Part shown: positions 47,401-53,396 of the stretch, piece by piece | Layout: every line of letters begins with the position of its first letter | How positions within the stretch are numbered: position 1 is the stretch's first letter | Assembly: GCF_964340395.1 (NCBI RefSeq) | Contig: NC_135554.1 | Coordinates: 13,273,251 to 13,337,250, forward strand | Length of the DNA: 64,000 nt | From: Glandiceps talaboti | Lineage: Eukaryota > Hemichordata > Enteropneusta > Spengelidae | Reading direction: 5' to 3' | Program-made: the position numbers and the translations under genes | Notes under the pieces: generated by a model | Database searches by the model: none | What the model was told of the DNA's origin: nothing | What the model saw: the letters and a program-made list of their open reading frames with translations, nothing else

Positions 47401-50224
47401 CTAGTTTCTGAACAAGTACAACATTTTATATAGCATTATCAAGTTAAAACTAAATTTAGTAATCAAATGGCCCGGATAGATGAGTCAATATACTTCTATT
47501 ATCTAATTTGCATGTATTTGCTTATTACTTTGTTCCAGGTGAAAGCTTTACCAGGTGTAGCATCTACACCTTTACAGCTGTGTACATACTGGAAGTGTGA
47601 ACCCACAGTAACAGAGCTGAGAATAGACTACAGGTACAACTCATCAGCTATGGATAAAGCTATCACTTTATCTAATGTGCAATTCATGGTTCCTGTAGAT
47701 GGCGGTGTTACTGTTATGCAATCCAAACCCCCAGCTACATGGTAAGTAGAAAGAAATTACCATTAGACTCCCTTGTGAGGGCGCCCTGGTGCATGCCAAC
47801 AGAGATGAGAACTCGGCCGCTCATTCACAGACAAAATGAGATTGTGGCTAAACATGCTAAATGCAATTGTAGCAGAAATAACTATAACTTTTTTCTTTTC
47901 TTTTTTTTGTAATGTTGTGCAATTGCGAACAATGGTCACTTCAGGTAACAAATGACAAAGAGATCTCCTAAATAGCCAATTAAATTGATTCGCTGCTGCG
48001 CAGAGTAACAGAAAGTGTGTTACTGCAAGAATATTAAAACAAATACAGAAAAATAAACATAAACCGGTTTAAAAACACCTCATTGGGTTTTCATCCTACA
48101 CTTTATGAAAAGTATAGCATGTTCTTTAACTTGCATTGGGTATTGCATTCCGATACACAGGACCTCCAGTTTACGTCCTATCCGAGGGACAAAAGTAAAG
48201 TACAAAATGGAACTAAAAATACATGAGATATACAAGTGTACATGTACAAATATACATATGTATAACAGAGGAGGCAACATGCATGGCTGCAAACCCATGT
48301 GACCAGAAAAAGACAGAAACTCTACCAGAAAATTACAGCCCCCAGTCTTAGTGCCACTGTTTTCTGGCAGTTTTAAGGAACAAGTCCAGCCAGCTCATAA
48401 ATCACAAGTGCTCTAGTTAGCCAGGTATACTTGAAGCATAACAGAGCTGTTGATGCTTCCACGACATATTGTGCGTCTCCCCATACAATGCCATGTATTC
48501 AGTATGTGCAGGAGTTTGAATGTGGTAAGGGGGGGGGGGGTTCATCTGACCATACCCTGGGTTTACACATGTACAAACTTTTGTATAATTGATGGTGTTT
48601 AGTCTTTGTTCAGTAAAATAACTCACACTTAAAGAGGTCAACATGTCTTTCCATCATTTCATGATGAAAATCTTAGTTCACACATAAACAAGCCTAATCG
48701 TAACAACATAGGCAACAGTGGCTCATGCAATGTATAACCAGAAAATCATGTATAATGTTTGATGTTGTACCTTGATAGGTCGGCAGACAGCAAAAGAGCA
48801 CTGTGGAAACTGAACGACATAACACCAACCACAGAGGGCGCTAGTTCATTACGTGCCAAGTTTGACCTATCAGAGGGCCCTAGCAAGCCAGCCACAGTAG
48901 CAGTACAGTTCAGCACGGAGGGTACAACACTATCCGGCATTGACATTGAACTTGTAGGCACATCATATAGATTATCGTTAGTCAAGAAACGGTTTGCCAC
49001 TGGTAAGTATTTCTGTTGATTCTACTGCAAACAAGTCATGTATTTGCAGTAGAATGCAACACTTACCATGATTGGCTCTCTCATATATTGAATTGTCAGT
49101 GCTTTTGTTTGTTAACCAATCAGCATGCCAGTTTTATTTTTAGTTTGTAGTATGATTTTCAGAATTTATGTAACCTGAAAAAAAAAAAATTAATATTATA
49201 TATATTATTCTCAGTTATGGAATGGTCTTTGAAATATGTTTTTATGATTTCTTATAGTTTTGTTTCTTTGGATTCTGTATAGTTATATAAAGACTTTATG
49301 AGTATGTTATTGTTTGGTTTTAATTTTGGAGAGAGGTCTATGAGACTTTGTGACAATTCTTTTTTGGTCTCCTCATTATGTTGAGTTCTGAGTGCTTTTC
49401 CATGTGCATTTTGTTCAACTTTGACGTTAAGTGGTTTGTCACCTAGTGAGTGATTTCAAAAATACCAAATTCAAAAAGATTCCAATACTGTATGTATTTC
49501 AGAAATATCGTATTCATTGCTTTGAAGATGTATTCACACACGGCTTGTCTTGAAGTTGAATGTTCAAAAATTCCACCCTAAAGTTGGATATTGGCACAAA
49601 GTTATCAGAACTCGGCTAGATATTAAATACAAACTCAAGCACAGCAGAACAAGTTTGTTTTGGTTTATTAAGTATTATTCTGTAACACCACATTTTCGTT
49701 GTGTAGGTTTAATTTGTTTTGCACTTTGTACTAATTTTGATCACAAACTTCTGTATATCTTGCACCCCCCCCCCCTCACAGTCTACATTTATGTATCAAA
49801 TGTATCAGTTCCACTGTGTGTAAGAATTATAGGACCACCTAACTTGATGTTTAGAGACATGGTTTTGTAATGGGACCCTAAGTGTTTTCTTGTTTGGACT
49901 CCCTAACTTGATGTTCACAGACATTGGTTTTGTAATGGGACCCTAAGTATTTTCTTTAAGGAATCCCTAACTTGATGTTTACAGACACTTGCTTTGCAAT
50001 GGAAACCCCTAAGTGCTCTTAATTTGGCAAAATCAGCTGAAGACAAGTTTGAGTATGCCAGTGTATTGAGGCACCAACACAAAAGTTATTTCAGAAATCG
50101 TACGAAGCAAACACCTTTTTAGCACTTTGTCTACATATATCCACTAGTTGACTCATAAATTTCATGTCTTAGAAGTATCTCTTGTTTTTCCTTGTCCATA
50201 GGCAAGTACCTGTCGGACAGTTAA
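7891..50224 (+). CDS. FCHO2: F-BAR domain only protein (FCHO1/FCHO2 family), complete gene, 25 coding exons
   Basis: Splicing the exons listed below gives 906 residues with every junction in frame; human FCHO2 is 810 and FCHO1 889. Residues 1-265 are the F-BAR domain ([20 protein letters not shown] ... [11 protein letters not shown]), which binds and bends PI(4,5)P2 membranes as a dimer. A Lys-rich block (about 278-302) follows, then the conserved [11 protein letters not shown] and [11 protein letters not shown] segments, a Pro/Ser/Thr linker with [10 protein letters not shown] and PPPRPPSR, and a C-terminal mu-homology domain (about 638-906, [10 protein letters not shown] to RFATGKYLSDS). 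Known role: early nucleator of clathrin-coated pits; the linker activates AP-2 and the mu-homology domain recruits Eps15/intersectin and cargo adaptors. The family assignment is certain; I cannot tell whether this is orthologous to FCHO1, FCHO2 or their ancestor. Most introns are GT-AG; intron 13 is a candidate AT-AC intron. Exon 19 is the least secure exon. Confidence 0.95.
9721..10104 (+). mobile_element. Dispersed element A, copy 1 (MITE-like)
   Basis: It begins AGGCCTAAA, soon followed by TTGGTTCCGGTTAC, and ends in the inverted form GCAACCGGAACCACACAA ... TTAGGCC. The terminal inverted repeats are about 30 bp with an internal region of about 320 bp and no coding capacity. Internal landmarks shared with the other copies are GACCCCCACCTAGCTTTTCA, GTGAAGTCTCACGAGAAATA and TTCTTCCAATCTGTAATGGC. 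This is the best-preserved copy along with the one at 58395. Confidence 0.8.
12162..12723. mobile_element. Foldback element B, full-length copy with long inverted arms
   Basis: The left arm begins TTTTAGCCAAGTCTCCAAAG and continues through TTTAAAGGGGAATGCC. The right arm ends with the inverse, TTCCCCTTTAAATTTATAAA then CTTTGGAGACTTGGTTAAAA. The arms match over most of about 250 bp each and meet near the centre around GAATATTCATTGTTCAACG. Partial copies lie at 31551, 40497 and 43091. There is no open frame, so it is a non-autonomous palindromic element. Confidence 0.8.
13661..14093 (+). mobile_element. Dispersed element A, copy 2 (degenerate left end)
   Basis: It shares the internal blocks of copy 1 (AAAATTGTGAAGTCTCGCAAGAAATAGTGG without its exact ends, TTCTTCCAATCTGTAGTGGC) and the right end GGAACCACACAG ... 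ATTAGGCC. The left end has decayed to GTTATTCCAGTTACATG and contains an A-run. It lies 4 kb from copy 1, in the same orientation. Confidence 0.75.
17412..17438. repeat. (ATTG)n tract upstream of exon 2 acceptor
   Basis: TGATTGATTGATTGATTGAT followed by TTCTCAAGC, 36 bases before the exon 2 acceptor. The same tract followed by TTCTCAA also occurs at 23640-23672, suggesting the tract is the tail of a dispersed element. Confidence 0.85.
17474..17565 (+). CDS. FCHO2: FCHO exon 2 (residues 10-40)
   Basis: Acceptor TTTTCCTACTACAG, then [18 protein letters not shown] and [13 protein letters not shown], nearly identical to the vertebrate F-BAR helix 1 region. Donor AAAG|GTAAAG, phase 2. Very secure. 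Confidence 0.95.
17566..18915 (+). other. FCHO2: FCHO intron 2 with element A copy 3
   Basis: A GT-AG intron of 1.35 kb. Apart from element A (18237-18639) and the G25 run inside it, I see a short Pol III B-box-like GTGGGTCCAAATCCCAC at 17632-17648 without a matching A box. Confidence 0.8.
18237..18639 (+). mobile_element. Dispersed element A, copy 3 (with poly-G expansion)
   Basis: AGGCCTAAAA at the left, then an uninterrupted run of about 25 G where other copies have T/G, then GTTCTGGTTAATACCCGACC. The right end is AATTGAGCGTAATCAAAATC ... TTAGGCCTA. The poly-G tract looks like secondary expansion within the element. Confidence 0.75.
18916..18990 (+). CDS. FCHO2: FCHO exon 3 (residues 40-65)
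   Basis: Acceptor TTTTTTTTACCCACAG, encoding [18 protein letters not shown] and SNYSLL, in frame from exon 2 and matching the family. Donor GG|GTAAGT, phase 2. Confidence 0.95.
19565..19736. repeat. Foldback with a threefold 19-bp direct repeat
   Basis: The left arm GTCTAGTTCCTGATGGCCGT and following GTTCCGATTTTACA are inverted on the right as TGTAAAATCGGAACACGGTC ... CAGGAACTAGAC. In the right arm the unit GGAACACGGTCAGTCGTCA is present three times (19666-19722, period 19), while the left arm has one. Confidence 0.8.
20701..21075 (+). mobile_element. Dispersed element C, copy 1
   Basis: It shares about 330-370 bases with 45091-45420, from TTAGATGTTA ... CCCAATATTT through CAGCCAAGGAAAATAC, GGGGCCTTTGTCACTAC, GGAGAATAACATAATTATAC, AAAGTAATGGCAATTTTGAA to GACCAGAG. 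A short internal palindrome (AGTGACAAAG ... CTTTGTCACT-like, around 20763-20810) folds the left end, with TTTTCTTCATTCAGCC inverted as GGCTGAATGAAGAAAA. No coding capacity. Confidence 0.8.
23205..23520. repeat. (ACAT)n / (ACAG)n compound microsatellite
   Basis: Long ACAT tracts on the plus strand interrupted by CAGA (23284-23311 and near 23361), (AC)n and CGTACGTAGG variants. All long open frames across it are repeat artefacts. Confidence 0.95.
24848..25425. repeat. Tandem array of a 75-77 bp unit, about 7 copies
   Basis: The unit starts near CAGTCATTCTGAAATCAACA, continues with AACAAAATTAACATACCC and ends GAATTATTTATAGAACTG. Copies differ by scattered changes and by insertion of GTACATGTA in two of them. 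A solitary CAGTCATTCTGAAATTGACG at 24541 may be a detached fragment. Confidence 0.9.
27454..28025. repeat. (ACAT)n array with a higher-order spacer motif
   Basis: About 570 bases of ACAT units punctuated at intervals of about 70 bp by GCGTACATACAAAATGTAC (starting near 27602, 27679, 27748, 27820 and 27926). The regular spacing shows duplication of a longer unit. It ends about 100 bases before exon 4. Confidence 0.93.
28127..28268 (+). CDS. FCHO2: FCHO exon 4 (residues 65-112)
   Basis: Acceptor TTTCTTTGATATACAG. Encodes [18 protein letters not shown] and the helix [19 protein letters not shown] of the F-BAR core. Donor TCC|GTAAGT, phase 0. Confidence 0.95.
28269..29534 (+). other. FCHO2: FCHO intron 4 ending in TGAT repeats
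   Basis: A 1.27 kb GT-AG intron. Its last 70 bases (29464-29534) are TGAT/TTAAT repeats running into the acceptor GATTAATTGATTAG, with no proper pyrimidine tract. Nothing else exon-like is seen. Confidence 0.8.
29464..29533. repeat. (TGAT/TTAAT)n tract forming the exon 5 acceptor region
   Basis: TGATTGATTAATTGATTGAT and variants up to the AG itself. Each TTGAT fits a branch-site pattern (YTNAY), so the tract gives several candidate branch points. Confidence 0.85.
29535..29606 (+). CDS. FCHO2: FCHO exon 5 (residues 113-136)
   Basis: Encodes [20 protein letters not shown] then ALQK, a close match to the F-BAR core of vertebrate FCHO. Starts and ends in phase 0 (72 nt). Donor AAA|GTAAGA. Confidence 0.93.
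29872..30290. repeat. (TATG)n microsatellite with ATGC blocks
   Basis: About 420 bases of TATG, that is, ACAT on the opposite strand, with interruptions by ATGCATGC (near 30091-30117) and TTTA variants. It ends 44 bases before exon 6. Confidence 0.95.
30335..30440 (+). CDS. FCHO2: FCHO exon 6 (residues 137-172)
   Basis: Acceptor TTATTTTTTACCAG. Encodes [20 protein letters not shown] and a Lys/Glu-rich helix [12 protein letters not shown]. Donor A|GTAAGT, phase 1. Confidence 0.95.
30830..30888. repeat. (ATTG)n tract before exon 7
   Basis: About 14 units of TGAT, then TTGTTATCTTACAG, the exon 7 acceptor. The distance from the tract to the AG is only 12 bases. Confidence 0.9.
30901..30980 (+). 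CDS. FCHO2: FCHO exon 7 (residues 172-198)
   Basis: Continues phase 1 to give [20 protein letters not shown] and KMIETCK. Donor AAG|GTAGGT, phase 0. Matches the family's DxYKxYVEKY segment. Confidence 0.94.
31208..31306 (+). CDS. FCHO2: FCHO exon 8 (residues 199-231)
   Basis: Acceptor CTTGAATTGCAG. Encodes [20 protein letters not shown] and [13 protein letters not shown]. 99 nt, phase 0 to 0. Donor CAG|GTATGT. Confidence 0.95.
31551..31830. mobile_element. Foldback element B, partial copy (right half)
   Basis: Matches the right half of 12162-12723: GAGTCATGAATATTCAT, TGCTGACTCCCATGATGCAA, TAACTTGATGTTTC, CATGAAATGTCTCTCCAGAA, and ends CTTCCCCTTTA. The left arm is missing. Confidence 0.75.
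32452..32635. repeat. (ACAT)n array carrying the same GCGTACATACAAAATGT spacer
   Basis: ACAT units on the plus strand with GCGTACATACAAAATGTTC at 32524-32542, the same spacer as in the array 5 kb upstream at 27454-28025, then TGCATGCATACATGC variants. Confidence 0.93.
33371..33467 (+). CDS. FCHO2: FCHO exon 9 (residues 232-264), end of the F-BAR domain
   Basis: Acceptor TTTTTTTTTGTAG. Encodes [20 protein letters not shown] then [12 protein letters not shown], the conserved [10 protein letters not shown] that closes the F-BAR domain. Donor A|GTAAGA, phase 1. Confidence 0.95.
33745..33802. repeat. (TATG)n microsatellite
   Basis: Short TATG array in intron 9, opposite in orientation to the ACAT array at 32452. 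It is followed by a direct duplication: GGATGCTATAAATGA and CTTTACTTTGGTGTTATGG at 33803-33858 recur at 33900-33959. Confidence 0.9.
34284..34410 (+). CDS. FCHO2: FCHO exon 10 (residues 264-306), polybasic linker
   Basis: Completes [20 protein letters not shown], matching the FEECD of FCHO2, then a Lys/Arg-rich stretch ([19 protein letters not shown]) likely to bind acidic lipid. Donor GG|GTATGT, phase 2. Confidence 0.93.
34545..34738. repeat. About 3 tandem copies of a 60-bp unit in intron 10
   Basis: Units share ATTTTCGCTGAGAAATGTAA followed by CAAAACAGCAACACATGA with substitutions. No function is apparent. Confidence 0.7.
34871..34892 (+). CDS. FCHO2: FCHO exon 11, 22-nt microexon (residues 306-313)
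   Basis: Preceded by a strong pyrimidine tract and TTTTCTAG, followed by GTAAAT. It encodes G-TPDGDP. Joined to exon 10 it reads ESGGTPDGDP, aligning with ESVECPDADS of vertebrate FCHO2, which is why I accept such a short exon. Phase 2 to 0. Confidence 0.85.
35270..35505. repeat. Duplicated ~118-bp repeat in intron 11
   Basis: Blocks TTTGTATTGTCATACATACT then ATGAAATTAACAATATAGAA alternate twice, followed by further ATGAAATTAACA fragments. Confidence 0.75.
36220..36288 (+). CDS. FCHO2: FCHO exon 12 (residues 314-336), possible cassette
   Basis: Acceptor ACACTTTTTACAG. Encodes [20 protein letters not shown] then THR, a Ser/Pro-rich insert with three SP phospho-acceptor pairs. 69 nt, phase 0 to 0, so it could be skipped without frame change; vertebrate FCHO2 has no equivalent length here. 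Donor AGG|GTGAGT. Confidence 0.82.
36560..36812. repeat. 40-bp minisatellite, about 5-6 copies
   Basis: The unit contains CAGAACACTATGGTGAAGCA then CAGTATAGTTTCACACACAA. Copies become less regular to the left, where single CACAGTATAGTTT fragments continue back to about 36380. Confidence 0.9.
37546..37603 (+). CDS. FCHO2: FCHO exon 13 (residues 337-356)
   Basis: Acceptor TACTTCTCTTACAG. Encodes [19 protein letters not shown], the strongly conserved DEEGYxIxP segment. The exon ends after one base of the next codon (phase 1), directly followed by ATATCCTTTT rather than GT. See the AT-AC intron entry. Confidence 0.88.
37604..37613 (+). promoter_or_regulatory. U12-type 5' splice site
   Basis: ATATCCTTTT, the sequence that base-pairs with U11 and U6atac snRNA. 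It lies at the exact point where the reading frame of exon 13 must stop. Confidence 0.82.
37780..37801. repeat. Short dispersed palindrome CATAGACCCTCC...
   Basis: CATAGACCCTCCAAGGTCTATG, written here as two halves: CATAGACCCTCC and its imperfect inverse AAGGTCTATG. A longer version of the same hairpin is at 58262-58290. Confidence 0.7.
38027..38245. mobile_element. Dispersed element D, copy 1 (in the AT-AC intron)
   Basis: Left end TACCGTAAACCTAGATATTT, right end ATTTTCAGATTTACAGTACA, so the ends are inverted repeats of about 15-20 bp. Shared with 53397-53613 through GCTAGAAAATTTTG, CAGACTGGTACATTG and AATAAGC blocks. A MITE-like element with no open frame. Confidence 0.75.
38304..38683 (-). 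mobile_element. Dispersed element A, copy 4 (reverse orientation, in the AT-AC intron)
   Basis: AAGGCCTAAT then ATTGTGTGGTTCCGGTTAC at the left and GGTAACCAGAACCAAACAA ... TTAGGCCTAA at the right. The internal blocks are the reverse complement of copy 1 (GCCATTACAGATTTGAAGAA, CTATTTCTCGTTAGACTTCA). Confidence 0.8.
38737..38755 (+). promoter_or_regulatory. U12-type branch site and AC 3' splice site
   Basis: TTCCTTGAC followed 10 bases later by the terminal AC. The match to the highly constrained U12 branch consensus at the right distance is the second independent sign of a minor-spliceosome intron. Confidence 0.8.
38756..38937 (+). CDS. FCHO2: FCHO exon 14 (residues 356-416)
   Basis: Starts AG|AAT in phase 1 after the AC. 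Encodes [20 protein letters not shown] then [18 protein letters not shown] and [19 protein letters not shown], matching the FYSSSDSD, IEIKP and SLDELKxxIGxxTLSP motifs of vertebrate FCHO. Donor GCT|GTAAGA, phase 0. Confidence 0.93.
38955..39135. repeat. G-rich minisatellite downstream of exon 14
   Basis: GGATGGAGG/GGGAGG-based tandem sequence starting 18-20 bases after the exon 14 donor, with many G2-G3 runs on the transcribed-RNA strand (for example GGGTGGGTGGATGGAGG at 38968-38984). Confidence 0.8.
39697..39715 (+). CDS. FCHO2: FCHO exon 15, 19-nt microexon (residues 417-423)
   Basis: Pyrimidine tract TTCTTTCTCTTTTTATC and acceptor CTTTAG, encoding GRKTIA, donor A|GTAAGT. Phase 0 to 1. It is needed together with exon 16 to join exons 14 and 17 in frame. 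Confidence 0.7.
40230..40260 (+). CDS. FCHO2: FCHO exon 16, 31-nt microexon (residues 423-433)
   Basis: Acceptor TTTTTCTGTTCTATAG, encoding [11 protein letters not shown] across its borders, donor GG|GTAAGT. Phase 1 to 2, fitting exon 15 before and exon 17 after. Basic residues resemble the NEELTKSKP region of FCHO2. Confidence 0.72.
40497..40612. mobile_element. Foldback element B, left-end fragment
   Basis: TTAAAGGGGAACACCACTCC then CATTTCATGATTT, matching the left end of the full copy at 12194 onward. The rest is absent. Confidence 0.7.
41244..41386 (+). CDS. FCHO2: FCHO exon 17 (residues 433-481), AP-2-binding-type linker
   Basis: Acceptor TTTTTTTATTGTAG. Encodes [20 protein letters not shown] and a Pro/Ser/Thr/Gly-rich stretch ending [22 protein letters not shown] aligns with SDLLAWDPLFGP of FCHO2. 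Donor A|GTGAGT, phase 1. Confidence 0.92.
41395..41518. repeat. ~41-bp tandem repeat beside the exon 17 donor
   Basis: Three units built on GTGTAATGTCTCACTGTA then TTTTGTGTCTCTGTTTT. The array starts within 15 bases of the exon 17 donor. Confidence 0.8.
41724..41926 (+). CDS. FCHO2: FCHO exon 18 (residues 481-548), proline-rich linker
   Basis: Acceptor TTTGTTGTTTGTAG. Encodes [20 protein letters not shown], a Thr/Ser-rich segment, and [13 protein letters not shown], matching the PPPRPASR of FCHO2. MPPALPAK is a possible SH3 ligand. Donor GCG|GTAAGA, phase 0. Confidence 0.92.
42533..42649 (+). CDS. FCHO2: FCHO exon 19, candidate 117-nt cassette exon (residues 549-587)
   Basis: Acceptor CTATTTTGTTAG and donor CAG|GTAGGT surround 39 open codons in the required phase 0 to 0: [20 protein letters not shown] then [19 protein letters not shown]. 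The content (SPTTP, APFDAQ) fits the FCHO linker style, and the preceding exon ends in the similar KKLA. There is no clear counterpart in vertebrate FCHO2. It can be included or skipped without changing frame. Splice sites are good but coding status rests on these points only. Confidence 0.58.
43091..43343. mobile_element. Foldback element B, partial copy (right half)
   Basis: GGTTGAACAATGAATATTCA, CTCCCATGATGCAATG, CAACTTGATGTTTCTCTGAA and ATGACTCTCCAGAATCCATA, ending GAGTGACATTCCCCCTTCA. Same orientation and extent as the copy at 31551. Confidence 0.77.
44670..44890 (+). CDS. FCHO2: FCHO exon 20 (residues 588-661), linker end and start of the mu-homology domain
   Basis: Acceptor TTCTCATTTACAG. 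Encodes a poly-Ser segment (DSSSSLSSM), the conserved [12 protein letters not shown], then [19 protein letters not shown] where the mu-homology domain begins (about residue 638). Donor AA|GTAAGT, phase 2. Confidence 0.95.
45091..45420 (+). mobile_element. Dispersed element C, copy 2
   Basis: Second copy of the element at 20701-21075, in the same orientation, with indels. Shared blocks include CAGCCAAGGAAAATAC, GGAGAATAACATAATTATAC and AAAGTAATGGCAATTTTGAA. Confidence 0.8.
45672..45827 (+). CDS. FCHO2: FCHO exon 21 (residues 661-713), mu-homology domain
   Basis: Encodes [20 protein letters not shown] and [19 protein letters not shown] then [10 protein letters not shown], a close match to the family. 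Donor AT|GTGAGT, phase 2. Confidence 0.96.
46437..46569 (+). CDS. FCHO2: FCHO exon 22 (residues 713-757), mu-homology domain
   Basis: Long T-rich tract and CTGTTACAG. Encodes [20 protein letters not shown] and [20 protein letters not shown] then YQ. Donor CAG|GTATGT, phase 0, immediately followed by the 25-bp satellite. Confidence 0.95.
46588..47175. repeat. 25-bp tandem satellite, about 22 units, in intron 22
   Basis: The unit is CAAATCTCTTAGAATTATAC plus CAGTG/CACTGC, in two main variants (CAGTGT and CACTGC) that alternate irregularly. The array begins 19 bases after the exon 22 donor and decays to the right (TGAATTGTACAGTGTC). Confidence 0.95.
47539..47741 (+). CDS. FCHO2: FCHO exon 23 (residues 758-825), mu-homology domain
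   Basis: Acceptor TACTTTGTTCCAG. Encodes [20 protein letters not shown] and [16 protein letters not shown] and [18 protein letters not shown]. The [18 protein letters not shown] block is diagnostic. Donor TG|GTAAGT, phase 2. Confidence 0.97.
48779..49002 (+). CDS. FCHO2: FCHO exon 24 (residues 825-900), mu-homology domain
   Basis: Encodes [60 protein letters not shown] and [11 protein letters not shown], nearly identical to vertebrate FCHO2. Donor G|GTAAGT, phase 1. Confidence 0.97.
49832..50022. repeat. ~63-bp tandem repeat in intron 24, three copies
   Basis: Units share CTAACTTGATGTTTACAGAC and TTTTGTAATGGGACCCTAAG, with divergence in the third copy. No function is apparent. Confidence 0.8.
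50202..50224 (+). CDS. FCHO2: FCHO exon 25, terminal coding exon (residues 900-906) with stop
   Basis: Acceptor TTTTTCCTTGTCCATAG. Encodes KYLSDS and TAA (50222-50224), matching the GRYLADC terminus of FCHO2. Confidence 0.93.
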
Positions 50225-51240
50225 TTCAAGACTGCTGCCAGTCAAACAATGAATAGTTCACATCAGGTCCTGGTGTGTGTGTGTGTGCATTACAATTTGT
50301 ACAGCTTTCTTCTAAGACACGGAAGTCTCTACGTCTGGTAAACAGTACAACACTGCTAGAAAAGTAAACCCAGGGGACAGCCTTAGTTTCAAAATAAAAG
50401 ATCACCACTTGCAATGTAGGTCTGTATGTATGCAACTTGAATAACAACAACAACAAGAACACGCACACACTGTGTAAAAAATTAAGAATTTTTTCCACTG
50501 GCTTGTAGGCGCTAGATGTTAAACGTTACGAGTTGGACACTGACGAAAAAAAACAACACCTGAAGTAATAGGACTAATTGAATGCAAAGTGAAACAATGG
50601 TACGATCTGATGTTACAGTATATAATAATATAATAATATAATAATAATAATATTATTATGTTACAGTATCATACTATAGGGACACTGTATTTCAAAAGTT
50701 GAAAATTATTTACGGGGAAAAAAGTCTTTTTATGTATATCACTTCGAAACTATTCACGTAAAAAGTGGTTGTTACTTGTATCATTTTGAATTGCAGTTTT
50801 TAGGTTGTGACTGCAATATATAGACTTTAAGATAACTGTATTTGCTGCACTGTAAGAAAAACTATTTGGCATTTTACCAAAATTATTCCAAAGTTTTATC
50901 AAAAAAAATTGTTGGTATTGAACAGCAGTGTTATACTGATGAGCCCAGATATTGTGATAAGTATTGTGACAGTAGTAGGAAGAAAACCTGTGTTGTTTTT
51001 ATATTTACATTATAACTGTTGCTGTTGCTAGCTTAATTTCCTGTGTTTATTACTAATAAACTAGGTGGCCCACTTTGTTTGAACTTCTCAGCCTTGTGGA
51101 CAATTAGTCACAGCAGGCACTGTGTCTTCACTGTAATATACTGCATGTATGTGCTGCTGGCAGGCATTTAGTATAATTGAAGAGTTTGTTGAAATTTGAG
51201 CGAGGCTGAGGTTATCCATGTTAATAAAGGTGACGTCCTT
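50225..51240 (+). promoter_or_regulatory. FCHO2: FCHO 3' UTR with two candidate poly(A) signals
   Basis: AATAAA occurs at 51055-51060, followed by a T-rich stretch (CACTTTGTTTGAACTTCTC), and again at 51223-51228. Either could end the mRNA, giving a 3' UTR of about 0.85 or 1.0 kb. A small open frame on the minus strand (50226-50498) has no support. Confidence 0.6.
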
Positions 51241-51773
51241 TTACCCAATTACACATTCAAAGGGTACTGTTCACTTAAAACGGTAAATACTTGCATTTGT
51301 GCAGGAAAAACGTATCATTATGCTTCACTCAACTGAACCATGCACATTATCCCTGCTACAGAAAATGGTTCAGTCTTACAGACATAAATCACAATGTTAT
51401 TCATAAGAAAGTTGGATTCTTCTATTATCAAAAAGGGGTTAGCTTTTCAATGAATGTGCAAGAATTTTGATCACGCAAGATGTATTTAAATATTTGAGGT
51501 GCTTGAAGTTTGTAATTTCTCTGTGATATTGCTTCTACCCTGTATGTCACACTGCAATACAGAGTTTATAACATACTGAACATATTTTTTAATTTCAGAC
51601 CTTTTTTTTCCCAAAGTTGGCAACAGTAGTTGAATTATCATAGCATGACAAAAATGGTTATTGAAAAAGTTGTAGTTATGTAATTATTGAAAGTTTACAT
51701 CATCTTGTTAGCATATCCTGGAACTTCTAATATTTAGAAGTGATTCCTAGTCTTGTATGAAATTCTAGTGAGA

Positions 51774-51957
51774 GGGGTTTCACTGTCTCACTTGCAGGGG
51801 CTGAATTTACAATCAGAATTGTAGGATAAAAAAGGGGGTTTCACTGTCTCACTTGAAGGGGCTGAACTTCCAATCAGAATTGTAGGATGAAAAAGGGGGT
51901 TTCACTGTCTTACTAGAAGGGGCTGAACTTCAAATCAGAATCGTAGGATAAAAAATG
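51774..51957. repeat. 61-bp tandem repeat, three copies
   Basis: GGTTTCACTGTCTCACTTG at 51776, 51837 and 51898, each followed by GGGGCTGAACTTC and AATCAGAATTGTAGGATAAA. Exact period of 61. Confidence 0.9.
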
Positions 51958-52663
51958 CCAAGATTTACAATAATGCAACAGTTGAAAGTTACCAAATGGC
52001 CTGAGGTGAATTGTCTTTATATACTGTGAGAGTTTTATTTGTTAACTAATATTTCAATTACTTTTGTCACATTTCAATTGTAATCTTTTGCTTGTAGTCA
52101 ATGTTTACCGCCATTTACTGAACAAAAAAAAATAATTAACAAATGAATAATATATATTTTCTAATCCTACACTCTGAGTCTTAAATAAGTATTTTTTGAG
52201 AGCTATTATAAGCAAAAATGAGAACACATTTTGACATTACCGTTGACTTGTGAAATTTTGGTGTTTTTAAATACCCTTATAAATATTGTAAAGTGCTATC
52301 ATGGTGGTTTTTTTCTGTTCTTGTCTCACCAAATTTAGCTGATTGCATAGTATAAGGTATGAGCCAACAGATTGTTATCCATTTGAAAAATGTGAAACAC
52401 ATATAAGAACATCTACATGGAGTACATTGTGTAATGTAAGGTACCAGATGTCACATGATCTAGCTGAGTCACATGATTATGGTCTTTGAGCATGTGATGT
52501 GATGTCATTGGTCATGTGACTAGACATGTGATCCAATGATATCCATCACATAGTAACGCATTTTGCAAATTACAATAGCAATCCTTCAACCTGCAACACT
52601 TCATTACGATGGGTATTATTTTATCACTTAGTAGTACATTATTGAACACATATTGCCTGGCCA

Positions 52664-52812
52664 TGAGGGCTATAGCACCCGTTTATTACACCTGAGGGAC
52701 TGTGAGTTACCAGAATCACATGCTATTTTCGGAGGCCGAAGGCCGAGGGTAATACCATGTGATTCTGGTAACTCACAGTCACGAGGGGGTAATGAATGGG
52801 TGCTGTAGCCTG
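52664..52812. mobile_element. Foldback element with GGCCGAAGGCCGAGGG core
   Basis: The left arm GGGCTATAGCACCCGTTTAT and GACTGTGAGTTACCAGAATC is inverted as GATTCTGGTAACTCACAGTC and ATGGGTGCTGTAGCC on the right. The loop contains TTCGGAGGCCGAAGGCCGAG. There is no coding capacity, so it is probably a short non-autonomous element. Confidence 0.75.
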
Positions 52813-53396
52813 AATATAGGCCAAGCATTATGTGTTTTATAATATACCTCATGCTGTGAATTCGCGGTGGCAGACGACATCGTCAGAAGCTGCCATTTTG
52901 ACCTGCTGTGAACTCGTGGTGGTCACGTGACCATGTAATAGTTGATGGAACTATTCCCCTAGGGAAATAGTCATTCTATTTTCCTATCACGTGACTGATT
53001 CTAACGAATCATGGCACAGCATTATCACTAGGTATATTATATAGTAGAAGGTTTAATGTTTGCACACAGTGGAAGTTAGTCGCTATTACCCAGAGTCTCG
53101 CCACTGGGGTCTCAGCTGATTCACATGTCAGGTACACTGTGTAAACAAGGCTCTGTTGTCAAATTATACTCCCACTGTGTACATATATTGAAACTGCTGC
53201 TAATTATCTGATAAAATAACAACTGTGGCAATTAGGTGTTGCAGGTTGATGTATTTTCATTTAATAATCTTTCCTTATCACTGTTTATAAGATACACACC
53301 AATATTACAGCTATATGGTTAGTTTTAACAAAGAAAGACATACACTGAAACCATTAACCCCATTCTGTCATTTCCAAACTAATCATTTCACTGTCA

